This document shows positions 8,511 to 18,006 of a stretch of DNA of 64,000 nucleotides, in pieces. Each line of letters starts with the position of its first letter. The stretch's first letter is position 1. Source of the stretch: Pichia kudriavzevii (taxonomy: Eukaryota; Ascomycota; Pichiomycetes; Pichiales; Pichiaceae). The notes under the pieces are model-generated. The model was given only the letters and a program-made list of their open reading frames with translations, did not search any database and was not told the origin of the DNA. Location: the NCBI RefSeq assembly GCF_003054445.1, contig NC_042509.1, forward strand, positions 496,001 to 560,000, given 5' to 3'. Both the position numbers and the translations under genes were made by a program.

Positions 8511-9908
8511 ATGGGATGTACTACTAGCAAGATAGAACCTAACAAGACTAGTTCAGAAGATAGTAATTTTCCAAATTCATCAATCCAACATCGGCAACCG
8601 GATATTGACCAGCTACAAAAATGGCAAGATAACAGACTGGAGAAAATGATGCAACAAGGTAAAGCAAATAAAAAGAATCAAATAAAGATGCTACTATTGG
8701 GTGCAGGTGAATCAGGAAAATCTACAGTTTTGAAACAGATGAGGTTACTGCATTTAGGGGGATTTACAGTGCAAGAGAAAATCCAGTATAAAAACATTAT
8801 TTGGGCAGATACCGTTGCTAGTATGCAGACCCTAATTATACAAGCCAGAAATTTGGGATTAGAACTTGAATCGGACGACCCGACATCTGAGTTATACTCT
8901 TCCAAGCAAATGATTCTACACTACAAACCTCTTGAGAGTATTGACACACCCGCCGCTGGAGGAGTGGCATTTTTGAAGGACTATTTGGTGAAATACAGCG
9001 AGAAGAGTGCTACCGATAGAAGGAACAAAAGTAGTGGAAGGGCTGATGTAGGATGGATGGAGCATAGCAACCCCACTGATGGAAGTTTAGTATCTGACGA
9101 TATTTTGAATGATTACAAGGAGACAGACGAATTACTAAAAGATTATGCTGGTAACGATAGTCATAGTCCGATTGAAGACAAAAGTGGGAACAGTGTTTCT
9201 AAAAGAGATGTAGCCGATGCAATAGCAAAACTATGGAGCTACGATAGAGGAATTAGAAGGTGTTTCCAAAAGTCCAATCTTTTCCAACTGGAAGGTTCGT
9301 CTCCGTATTTCTTTGATAATGTACAAAACTATGCCGATGAGGAATATATGTGTACTGAAGATGACATTCTCAAGGGGAGAATAAAGACCACAGGTATAAC
9401 AGAGACCAATTTCAACATCAACGGCATCAAATTCAAGCTGTTGGATGCTGGTGGTCAACGGTCTGAGAGGAAAAAATGGATACACTGTTTCCAAGATATA
9501 ACCTGTGCATGTTTTGTGTTGGCAGTTTCCGAGTATGACCAAATGTTGTTTGAGGACGAGAGAGTCAATCGGATGTATGAGGCAATTATGCTCTTTGATT
9601 CGTTGGTGAACTCCAAATGGTTTGCCAATACTCCCTTTATTCTCTTTTTGAATAAAGTTGATTTATTACATGATAAAGTTCGAAAATCGCCACTTCGGAA
9701 ATACTTCCCTGACTTTGACGGGAAAAGCAACGATGCGGAGGATGCATTGCGGTACTTTGAAAATTTGTTCTTAAGTTTGAACAAATCCAAGAGACCAATC
9801 TATGTCCATCGAACGTGTGCAACAGACACACAGTCAATGAAGTTCATCTTGACTGCCGTCACAGATATGGTGATACAACACAACCTAAAGAAAAGTGGTT
9901 TATTTTAA
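8511..9908 (+). CDS. GPA1: Heterotrimeric G-protein alpha subunit, pheromone-pathway type
   Basis: This G-alpha subunit couples receptors at the plasma membrane to the mating MAPK pathway in related yeasts. The N-terminus MGCTTS is a classic double lipidation site (myristate on Gly2, palmitate on Cys3). Nucleotide-binding motifs are all present: P-loop GAGESGKST at 64-72, switch I with TTGITE, DAGGQRSERKKW from residue 312 with the catalytic Gln316, NKVD, and the TCATDT guanine loop. The 465 residues include an acidic insertion in the helical domain at about 130-240. That insertion marks Gpa1 (472 residues in Saccharomyces) and separates it from shorter alpha subunits. The C-terminal receptor contact reads NLKKSGLF. 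It is probably GPA1, though other yeast G-alpha paralogs exist. Confidence 0.9.
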   Translation: MGCTTSKIEPNKTSSEDSNFPNSSIQHRQPDIDQLQKWQDNRLEKMMQQGKANKKNQIKMLLLGAGESGKSTVLKQMRLLHLGGFTVQEKIQYKNIIWADTVASMQTLIIQARNLGLELESDDPTSELYSSKQMILHYKPLESIDTPAAGGVAFLKDYLVKYSEKSATDRRNKSSGRADVGWMEHSNPTDGSLVSDDILNDYKETDELLKDYAGNDSHSPIEDKSGNSVSKRDVADAIAKLWSYDRGIRRCFQKSNLFQLEGSSPYFFDNVQNYADEEYMCTEDDILKGRIKTTGITETNFNINGIKFKLLDAGGQRSERKKWIHCFQDITCACFVLAVSEYDQMLFEDERVNRMYEAIMLFDSLVNSKWFANTPFILFLNKVDLLHDKVRKSPLRKYFPDFDGKSNDAEDALRYFENLFLSLNKSKRPIYVHRTCATDTQSMKFILTAVTDMVIQHNLKKSGLF

Positions 9909-10578
<670 letters not shown>

Positions 10579-10831
10579 GTTTATGTTTAGTGTATATACA
10601 CCCGCTATATTCCACTTAGTAAATGATTATTCATATACATGAATCGATTCTAGTTTTGCCATCTTGTAGCTAAAGTCCCTCTACGATGAAGGTCTTTTGG
10701 GGCAAGAATTTTGTCTCTAGCGAACATTTCACTCGACAGCGGCTCATCTACTTGAATAGCATCATATAACGCTGGACTTGCCTCTCTGCAGATGTAGAGG
10801 ATAAAGTGCTGCTGTATTTGTACAACAAACT

Positions 10832-12469
10832 ATGGTGAATGGGGACATGAGGAACATCCAGACCGAAATAGAGCTGGCCACAACTTTGGTTCAGTCTTCG
10901 ATCATTAAACCCAGATATAGAGACGAGGATATCCTTTTCAGTACCATCGGCGTCTATGAAGATGACAACCTATTACAGCATATGAATTCAAATCTAGCCT
11001 ATGTTTTGCCTGGCTCCAACAATATACTCTTTGTAAGGAGCAACTATACAAGTGCACTGTTTTATACATTGATGAGACGTATCTTGGCAATTTTCTTTTC
11101 CATGTATCGATTCTTTTTGCTATCGTTATCGATATCTCTGGATCTTATTGATAAGGGAGAATCGCTCTTCTGGTGCTTGCTATCTTTTCTACCCTTCCCG
11201 GAAGATGTTTCTGAGGTTGGACCGGCTGCAGTATATAGTTCAACATCTGTTGATAAAGTTTCACTAGGTGGGGAGGAAGCTGCTAGCCATAGTATAAATG
11301 TGACGTCTCTCAGAGAAGATATGGGTAATCATTTAAAATCATACGGATTACTACCTACTAGAATTGGCAACAGGATCTTGGAGAAGTCTCTAATGGCTTC
11401 TGTTCCTAGGAACCGTCTACATATTAGAAGAGTCACAGCAAGCTGGTGTGTTCCTTATCACATGTGCTTTATCTTTGAGATGTCGCCACTTGTTGTTCCT
11501 CAACCACCAGAGGTACCTACCCCTTACTTAGACTTTGATAAGAAAATGGTGGTTCCTGATAAGAAGGACATTGCCAAGGTTCTATCAAAGAGAGCTGAAT
11601 GGTCTTCATTACATCATACACACAAAGCCGCTGAGAAGTTTCGTTTAGTTTATGAGGCTTCTAAATGTATAGCATGGGCCGCTTGTTCCGGGGTTCGCAT
11701 TGTCACAGTCTTTGAATCAAATGGGTATGCCTGGTTAGATATGCCAAAAATTGCCACAGTTGTTTATGAGGAAATAAACAGCCTCACTGATTCTTCTTAC
11801 AGTGTATTTGATAACATCAAGCTAGTAAACCTACAAACCGCAGAGACGTATGATGTGTTCCCCAAAGAGTCCAAGATCCGTCAGCTCGACTCAAACCAGT
11901 TTGGAAACAACAAGGAGTTTGATCCGAATCTAGACGGATCTCAAGAGACATACAAAGAAGTACTTGAAGAAGTAGTCCCTGCACCTGAACCTATAGTGTC
12001 ATACACATGCAAAACTGAGGCAAAGATACCTCTAGATGCTAGACATATGTTTCGCACAAATCTCACGGTTTTCTTCCAGTCTAATAAAGATAGTGATACA
12101 AAACAAGTTTTAGCCCATAAAGTAAAGAGGAAAATATGTGATATTCTCAACAAGAAACCAAGTTTAAACTCGAAGAGTTTGAAACATTCCCCATTGAATC
12201 CAGTCTATATTGACCTTGAACAATACGTCGATCCCGAAATAATCTACAGATTTCATAGTTCCAGCCAAAATCCTAATTCCTTGACAGGCTATCCGTTGGT
12301 TCCCCTTGTTACTGGCACTAAAGTCTCTGATACTGTAGCTACGAAATCCTTAGGAACTTTGCATAGGGACACGCGTGTTCCAATCTTTATATCCCAGGGG
12401 AGACCAGTAAATTTTGCCCAGTTTGTGAAAGGAATCATGACTTTCCATGAAATGCTTAAACGGGGGTAA
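10832..12469 (+). CDS. NUS1: NUS1-like subunit of cis-prenyltransferase (dehydrodolichyl diphosphate synthase)
   Basis: Nus1 is the regulatory partner of Rer2/Srt1 in the ER enzyme that makes the dolichol backbone for protein glycosylation. The 545-residue protein has a hydrophobic stretch at about residues 70-100 followed by the family pattern. ASKCIAWAACSGVRIVTVFESNG lines up with the Nus1 strand ASEIVCWTVSAGIKHLMLYDYDG. The C-terminal part has a VDPEIIYRF...LTGYPLVPL block like EPDLLLYFGPSLDLQGFPPWHI, and ends FAQFVKGIMTFHEML, like the FIRGLRQYAG end. It is longer than Saccharomyces Nus1 (375) because of an extended N-terminal and linker region. The match is from memory and divergent, so the assignment is likely but not certain. 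Confidence 0.65.
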   Translation: MVNGDMRNIQTEIELATTLVQSSIIKPRYRDEDILFSTIGVYEDDNLLQHMNSNLAYVLPGSNNILFVRSNYTSALFYTLMRRILAIFFSMYRFFLLSLSISLDLIDKGESLFWCLLSFLPFPEDVSEVGPAAVYSSTSVDKVSLGGEEAASHSINVTSLREDMGNHLKSYGLLPTRIGNRILEKSLMASVPRNRLHIRRVTASWCVPYHMCFIFEMSPLVVPQPPEVPTPYLDFDKKMVVPDKKDIAKVLSKRAEWSSLHHTHKAAEKFRLVYEASKCIAWAACSGVRIVTVFESNGYAWLDMPKIATVVYEEINSLTDSSYSVFDNIKLVNLQTAETYDVFPKESKIRQLDSNQFGNNKEFDPNLDGSQETYKEVLEEVVPAPEPIVSYTCKTEAKIPLDARHMFRTNLTVFFQSNKDSDTKQVLAHKVKRKICDILNKKPSLNSKSLKHSPLNPVYIDLEQYVDPEIIYRFHSSSQNPNSLTGYPLVPLVTGTKVSDTVATKSLGTLHRDTRVPIFISQGRPVNFAQFVKGIMTFHEMLKRG

Positions 12470-13200
12470 TACTCTGTGGTTTTAAACAAGTTTTAGATAG
12501 CTTGCATTTCCCTACAGGCTCATCATTGCTAATTTCTTACCTATTACTTCAGTGTTTATTCTAGTTAATATTGGTTCTTAAATACCAATCTTGATATTCG
12601 AACGATCTGTTTATCTTCTTGAGAAAATTGCGTCCCTTCATACTGAGTTTCTCTTTTTAAATGCTAATTATGAATGATGATATGACAGATAAGTGCCTGT
12701 CATTTGCCAGTCTCTAAAGTACGCGTATCCACGATTTTTCTACTTCAAGTACCTCTTCTAGTACTCTCTACGTATTTGGAAAAGGGGAAGTTTAATTTAA
12801 GTTCCGCAGGACCAACCTTTTATTAGATGTTTCCTTCAGTACAGACTTCAAAGAAGTGTCATGACTGGCTGAACCGAGAAAGATAAACAAGAACTACAAT
12901 TATGACAGCCTTTTTCAACACGCCCGTATAGTGGCTTGATCTTATGAAATGCAGCCCCGTTAAACATGGGTGTGCCTTCTGAGATCAATTACGACTAGAC
13001 CCTTTCACACATGGAGAGATTGCTGTTCAACAAATACGCACGTCAACTCTTATTTTCTCGATTACGCTGAGCCCTCGCGAGGGCTCTCAATCTGTAAAAC
13101 AATGGATCACTGTACACGCTGAATCTTGCCTTCATAAACTTTCTTTCTTATCAGTGTTTCTTCTTTAACAGGATACAAGTTCTTTGGGGAAACAAAAATC
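12470..13200. other. Intergenic, NUS1-like to FHA gene
   Basis: This 730-bp spacer has no convincing open reading frame or RNA gene. It contains an 18-bp perfect palindrome at 13069-13086. Part of the stretch (12900-13090) is richer in GC than the surrounding spacers. Confidence 0.5.
13069..13086. repeat. 18-bp perfect palindrome
   Basis: GAGCCCTCGCGAGGGCTC is its own reverse complement, with a central TCGCGA. It lies 115 bp upstream of the FHA-domain gene start. It could be a dimeric factor site or form a hairpin in a leader RNA; the sequence does not decide between these. Confidence 0.9.
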
Positions 13201-14301
13201 ATGGGAAGAAAAGTAGCTAAAAAGATTCCACCAACATTTAAGTATTTAGGGTTTGAAGAAGTCGGTTATTTGAGCGTCGGTAGGGCTTCATCGAAAGACC
13301 AGACCAGATCTTTAAATTCAAAAGGAGGCATTTACATGTTTCACCCAAATGTAAGCGCTTCACATTTGAAGTTTCATTACAACTTTGACTCGAGCACTTT
13401 TATTCTAGAGAATCTCTCTAGATACGTTGTTTTTGTTTGCAAGGATAAGACAGTGATTCGTTGTGCACCTAAGAAGAGGATACTTACGAATAACGGTGAT
13501 ACAATTGCCATAACGTTCCACAGGGAGATTATAGATAATTGGAGATCGATGGTCTATGATGAATTTCTTAAAAAATGTGAGATTAGAATACAGGTTTTTG
13601 GTGACTTTAGTAAAGAGATTTATGCTTTTATTAACTACAATTTACCGAAAAGAGAGATTAGTAACGAGGTTGAAATGTTTGATTACGTATGTGAAAGCAC
13701 TCCTAAAGCTCTACTGCCTCATGATACAAGAGAAACTTCGACGAAGATACTTGCAATAATTTCTGATAAGGAAAAATATGTTATTGATGAGACAACAGAG
13801 GAAGAAAACGATGTTTACGAAGCTGAAGAGCAAAACGGGGATAGAATTAAGCATAAGGACCAAAAAGAAGGAGAAGAAAAAGAAGACAGATTTGAAGAGA
13901 CTAGATATGATGAAGATGAAGATTTCTTTTATTGGAAGACCCTTTCCGATGAGGAAGTTTTATCTGACTCAATTTCAGCAGCATCAACCATTGAGCTTGC
14001 AGAAAATTACGCCGATAATTTGGATCTGATAGCATTTGATGTTTGTAGCTCTAATGAGATAGAGTTGGGTGGCCAAACTTTCGGAAAGAGAACATTTGAT
14101 AAAATAGACTACGCAGATGACGAAGATGACAATCGTTTGAAGGCATTAGAGATGAAGCTTGAAGAAAAGGAAAGAGAAATCAAAAAGTTAAAGGGCAATA
14201 CACCCTGTAGTAGAACTATCAAACCATTTTTAGCTGGTGCACTAACAGCAACTGTTGCAACTGTCAGTGCACTCTACCACATTGGCTCCAGGATGACCTA
14301 A
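13201..14301 (+). CDS. FHA-domain, tail-anchored protein (Far9/Far10/SLMAP-like candidate)
   Basis: FHA domains bind phosphothreonine. Here the FHA pattern covers about residues 20-95: SVGRASS with the Gly-Arg pair, NVSASHLKFHY with the Ser-x-x-His, and FILENLSRYVVFV with the Asn. An acidic low-complexity region follows (about 190-250). Next come a short coiled coil (LKALEMKLEEKEREIKKLK, about 313-331) and one C-terminal membrane segment (PFLAGALTATVATVSALYHIG, about 341-361) with a five-residue tail. FHA, coiled coil and tail anchor in that order is the plan of yeast Far9/Vps64 and Far10 and animal SLMAP, subunits of the STRIPAK-like Far complex. At 366 residues it is shorter than those (about 480-600). 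The assignment is by architecture only. PPG1, the phosphatase linked to the Far complex in yeast, lies 46 kb away in the same window. Confidence 0.75.
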   Translation: MGRKVAKKIPPTFKYLGFEEVGYLSVGRASSKDQTRSLNSKGGIYMFHPNVSASHLKFHYNFDSSTFILENLSRYVVFVCKDKTVIRCAPKKRILTNNGDTIAITFHREIIDNWRSMVYDEFLKKCEIRIQVFGDFSKEIYAFINYNLPKREISNEVEMFDYVCESTPKALLPHDTRETSTKILAIISDKEKYVIDETTEEENDVYEAEEQNGDRIKHKDQKEGEEKEDRFEETRYDEDEDFFYWKTLSDEEVLSDSISAASTIELAENYADNLDLIAFDVCSSNEIELGGQTFGKRTFDKIDYADDEDDNRLKALEMKLEEKEREIKKLKGNTPCSRTIKPFLAGALTATVATVSALYHIGSRMT

Positions 14302-14424
14302 TTATTGATCTTGATTTCTATTTTTATTTTGCTTTTTGTTTTCTTCTCTTTCAGTTATCAATCCTTAGTATTGATTTATAGTTTCTTTTTCGTATACCCA
14401 ATTTTCTAAAGTTTTAAATCATAT

Positions 14425-14490
14425 ATATAAATATCTATCTATCTATCTATATCTATCTATCTATTCATCTATATTTATATATATATATAT
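14425..14490. repeat. AT-rich microsatellite (TATC/ATCT and TA repeats)
   Basis: Repeated TATC tetranucleotides give way to an (AT)n run between the convergent FHA gene and the MATE gene. It is a simple repeat with no coding potential. Confidence 0.9.
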
Positions 14491-14551
14491 TTGAGTATAT
14501 TATATGCTAGGTTTGTCCAAACAGCGTCTCTTGTTCTAACTGCACCTTAAT

Positions 14552-16063
14552 TCAAGAACGCTTTCGGCTTTCCTTTATAATATTATTCCAATTTGAATGG
14601 TTGACAATAACCATCTCTAGCAGTGATAAGAAATTCACACCAATGGCCAAACCTATCCACAACCCATAAATTTTCCAGTCAAGTTTGAATGCAAAAAATA
14701 ACTCCAGTGGAATTCCAATAAGGTAATAAGTTGTTAGAGATAACAATGAACCAATACGCTGTCTTCCTTGGCCTCTAAGGACAGCTGCACATAATATATT
14801 AAAGCAGTCCAAAAATTGGTTAATTGCAATAATAATGGCCAATCTTTGGGCAATATCTAGTATCTCGGGATCATTGGTAAACAAAGATGTAATCCTATTT
14901 CGAAGGAAAAAGAACCATGAAAAATTAAATATAGAAAGGCCAATCATGAGAATGTAAATTGCTTTCATAGCAGGTTTATAGTTTTCAGATTTCGCTCCAA
15001 TTATATTTGCTATTCTCGTAGAACAACATATTCCAACAGCAAAAGGAGGTTGAAAGGCAAGCGACGCCAATGTCGATATGATACTTTGAGCTGCAAGTTG
15101 GGACTTGGGGAATGATGTCGACAAGAAGGTGATTATTTGGAATGCAAAAGCTTCGGAGAGTATCATTATTACCCCAGGAACGCCCAACTGGAAAAACACA
15201 AAAGAACTCTTCACAAATGACTTGACTGTCCATGCTTTGATTCCCTCAATTGTTGGCAGACATTGATAACCATCAACAAAGAACATGTAACTAACTAAAG
15301 CAATTGTCATGATCCAATAAGTGAAGACAAAGGAAATTGCAGGAGCTTTATGAAGTGAATTTGAATCTAAGAACTTTGGAATTGTCATATTGAACAATAT
15401 CGAAATCGGAATACCTCCAATGACAATCCTCGTTGGAACGCTAAATTTACATTGTGATTGTAAGAACCGTTTCGTACATTCAAAGATTCCAATGGCGGGA
15501 GCAACATAAGTGAACACACTAATAAAGGATGCACAAAGTGCGGCCAATTCTTGATTCTGAGAGCCTTTAAAACTTGTTATTCGTTGGAAGAAGCTTCCAG
15601 CATGAGACCAAAAATACATCGATGGAATGAGTAATATCAGCAAGACAATAGTGCACTTCACATAATATTGCCCCACCCGGTGATAATGCTGCGCCCCAAA
15701 GGCAGTTGAGCACAATGTATCCAATGCGGAAGTGAAGCCATTCACCATTACTGGTCCCGTTAAATACCATGTTGTTATTGATAAAGTACATGAAGACATT
15801 TCAAGCGGCCCAATTCTGCTGGAGAAGTACGTTGGTATAAGGATTTGTATTGAATATTGAAAGAAAAAAGTAAAAAACAATGGAACCGAATTGGTTAACA
15901 AATAGTAGAGTTCATGACTTGTCGTTGTGGTAACGGGATGCAATGGCACAAAATCCAACTCTTCTAATAACAGATGATCCTCTTCATCACAGGTTGTGTT
16001 TATATCAATAGGACCTGTGTAAGGTTCTGGAATATCCAAAACTAAAGATTCAGAGTCAGACAT
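14552..16063 (-). CDS. MATE-family efflux transporter
   Basis: MATE proteins export organic cations and drugs by proton or sodium antiport. The 503-residue protein has a soluble acidic N-terminus (about 1-50) and then about 12 hydrophobic segments in two similar halves. It carries the family signatures GFTSALDTLCSTAFGAQHYHRVGQYY (about residues 108-133), the counterpart of the G-x-x-x-A-x-x-T-x-x-x-Q-x-x-G-A pattern, and PFAVGICCSTRIANIIGA in the second half. Saccharomyces Erc1 is the nearest family I can name; its overexpression gives ethionine resistance. It faces away from the ABC pumps across a 1.9-kb intergenic region. The start is ATG 16063. Confidence 0.92.
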   Translation of the reverse strand: MSDSESLVLDIPEPYTGPIDINTTCDEEDHLLLEELDFVPLHPVTTTTSHELYYLLTNSVPLFFTFFFQYSIQILIPTYFSSRIGPLEMSSCTLSITTWYLTGPVMVNGFTSALDTLCSTAFGAQHYHRVGQYYVKCTIVLLILLIPSMYFWSHAGSFFQRITSFKGSQNQELAALCASFISVFTYVAPAIGIFECTKRFLQSQCKFSVPTRIVIGGIPISILFNMTIPKFLDSNSLHKAPAISFVFTYWIMTIALVSYMFFVDGYQCLPTIEGIKAWTVKSFVKSSFVFFQLGVPGVIMILSEAFAFQIITFLSTSFPKSQLAAQSIISTLASLAFQPPFAVGICCSTRIANIIGAKSENYKPAMKAIYILMIGLSIFNFSWFFFLRNRITSLFTNDPEILDIAQRLAIIIAINQFLDCFNILCAAVLRGQGRQRIGSLLSLTTYYLIGIPLELFFAFKLDWKIYGLWIGLAIGVNFLSLLEMVIVNHSNWNNIIKESRKRS

Positions 16064-18006
16064 TCATAGAGACAGCAGAAAACAGCCAGAGTCAAAAGAA
16101 GGGGGGAGGGGAGACATACGAGAGTCCAAAACTCTTATTTCTACAACTTCAAAAGTCTAGTAGTCATCGTGATGCACTCAATTCCTGATATGTCTTGCTC
16201 CTTCAACCGCTATTCTGTAAAAAAAAAAAAAAAAACAATTCCCGTTGTGGCGCAGCACCCAAGTCACGTGCAAGACGTGCCACTTGTGGTTATTTTGTGT
16301 TCACAAATTCTTTTGCTTTCAGTTCGGAGCGAGTTTGTAACAATAAATTTTCTAGGGACCGGGTGTGCATTTTGAGTACCCCATTTTCTTTCGGGAAATA
16401 AACCATATAAAGGTGATTTTCGGAGTTGGAGCGCTTCGGAAACTTCATATTTATTCCCAAGTGACTTCCGAAGAAAAAAAAAAGACTCTAAGAAACCGCA
16501 CACTTGTTCCGAGTATCTCCCGTCTGGTTGTATATTTCCATGTTCCTTTCGGACATTACTAGCAAAGAACTAAAAAAAAAGCCCGCCCATTAACTGTGGC
16601 ATTGTTGTTGTTATTGCTGTTACTATCGACCAAAACATCATTTCCAAATATAGAAGATATCCCATTTTTTCAATCTTATACTAGAATTTGAAGCAGGTGC
16701 TGAAAAGGAAAAGTCCATTGTGTCTTGAGAAGATGTTGGAAAAGTGGAATAAGAAATAATCGTTTCTAGATCAGTCTATCAACCCATAGCCCTTGCATCT
16801 ATTAGGGATGCCAAGTCGTCTGATATGGTTTAAGTATTTTTCCCCTATAGCTACATGTGCGGCTATAACGAGAGACAGAACATAAGAATTAAAAAAGTAA
16901 TGACTGTGGTAATGTCCATTGTGGCTATTCTGCAATAATTGGTACAATTTTCTGTTGATTATATCTTATATTGAAGCAACAAGCATAAGAGGGCCTTTGG
17001 TAATAGTACTTTCTCCAACTCCTATGGGGTGTTAACTGACCAGAGAAACGGTTCATACGGTTAAGTAGACTAAAACCTGCTCCAAATGCACAGTGTGGTT
17101 GGAATTTTTAAGCAAGTATTGGCTGTAGACTCAGTTACAGGAACTAGGGAAACGTTTCTGCCATCCTTAAGGGGTACACTTAGACGCTTGTTTCTGCTGA
17201 ATTGAGTGGAGAGATGTAATCAATTACAGCATATATTACTAAACCAGCTTTTATCATGTCAACAGGCGAACACCTTCTGATTAGTAAATCTAATAGGAGA
17301 ACGAAAAATAGCTTCCTTCAGAGGGGGAAACTTTGCAACTTTTATTTCAGGTATTCCTCTAAATCTACAATAAACAGCACGTTACTAAGCTAGGGTCTAT
17401 AGTATGCCATTGGTATAATCTCAGTTTGCTTGGACAAATCTCTCCCCAAGTGAAAGAAAAAAACACAAAGCAGACCGCCAAGAGTAATCTGAACCTAATA
17501 TACCGTGTGCTTCCTCAGCCTCTCCTCGGCACCCATTACCTGGTTTTTTTGGGCTTATCTGCAGTTTAGTTTAGTTCCGAAATCCTCCTTTTAGGATTTT
17601 TTTTCGGAGCGGACATATTGTTTATCCTTCATCCTTTTTTTCTCTTAATCGGGATTGGCGATTTTATGTAGCGTCAAAATTTACCAGCCGAGATACGGAG
17701 GGAAAATACCTGATTTTGAGAATAATGCTTTTACTTCCGAGGCCGATTCATTTACGCTCAGTTTTTGACAGTTCTTAATTCCGAAACTGTTATTTTCCTT
17801 ATTCGGGTCTTCGCATTCATTTTCTATGAATTGCTCAAGCCGTGGTAGCGGCTTCGATAGGTATTTGACAAGAAAAGCAGAATCACATAAATAGCATTTG
17901 TGCCAACTTTATTAGTAAAATGGTAGGTCTGCAGATAACCTGATAAGCTCTTAAGATTCAGAATACATTACTTATCACTTCAACCTTCATTCAACCAGAC
18001 ACCACC
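16064..18006. other. Long intergenic region between MATE gene and first ABC pump
   Basis: This is the longest gene-free stretch. I see no convincing gene. It holds poly-A and poly-T runs and many CGG-type triplets. TTCCGA occurs at 17575-17580, 17735-17740 and 17779-17784, and CGGA occurs twice at 17605-17613. More such motifs lie at 16390-16560. Zinc-cluster (Pdr1-like) regulators bind CGG triplets, so this is likely the control region of the pump. The specific factor is not known from sequence. Confidence 0.55.

Noticed and set aside
12660-12880. Possible C/D snoRNA (ATGATGA near 12674, CTGA near 12869)
   Set aside because: The boxes are about 195 nt apart with no terminal stem seen by eye and no clear C'/D' boxes; chance is likely.
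16169-16562. Several short frames upstream of the MATE gene
   Set aside because: Short, overlapping each other in different phases, rich in Lys and Phe from A/T runs, and without similarity to known proteins.
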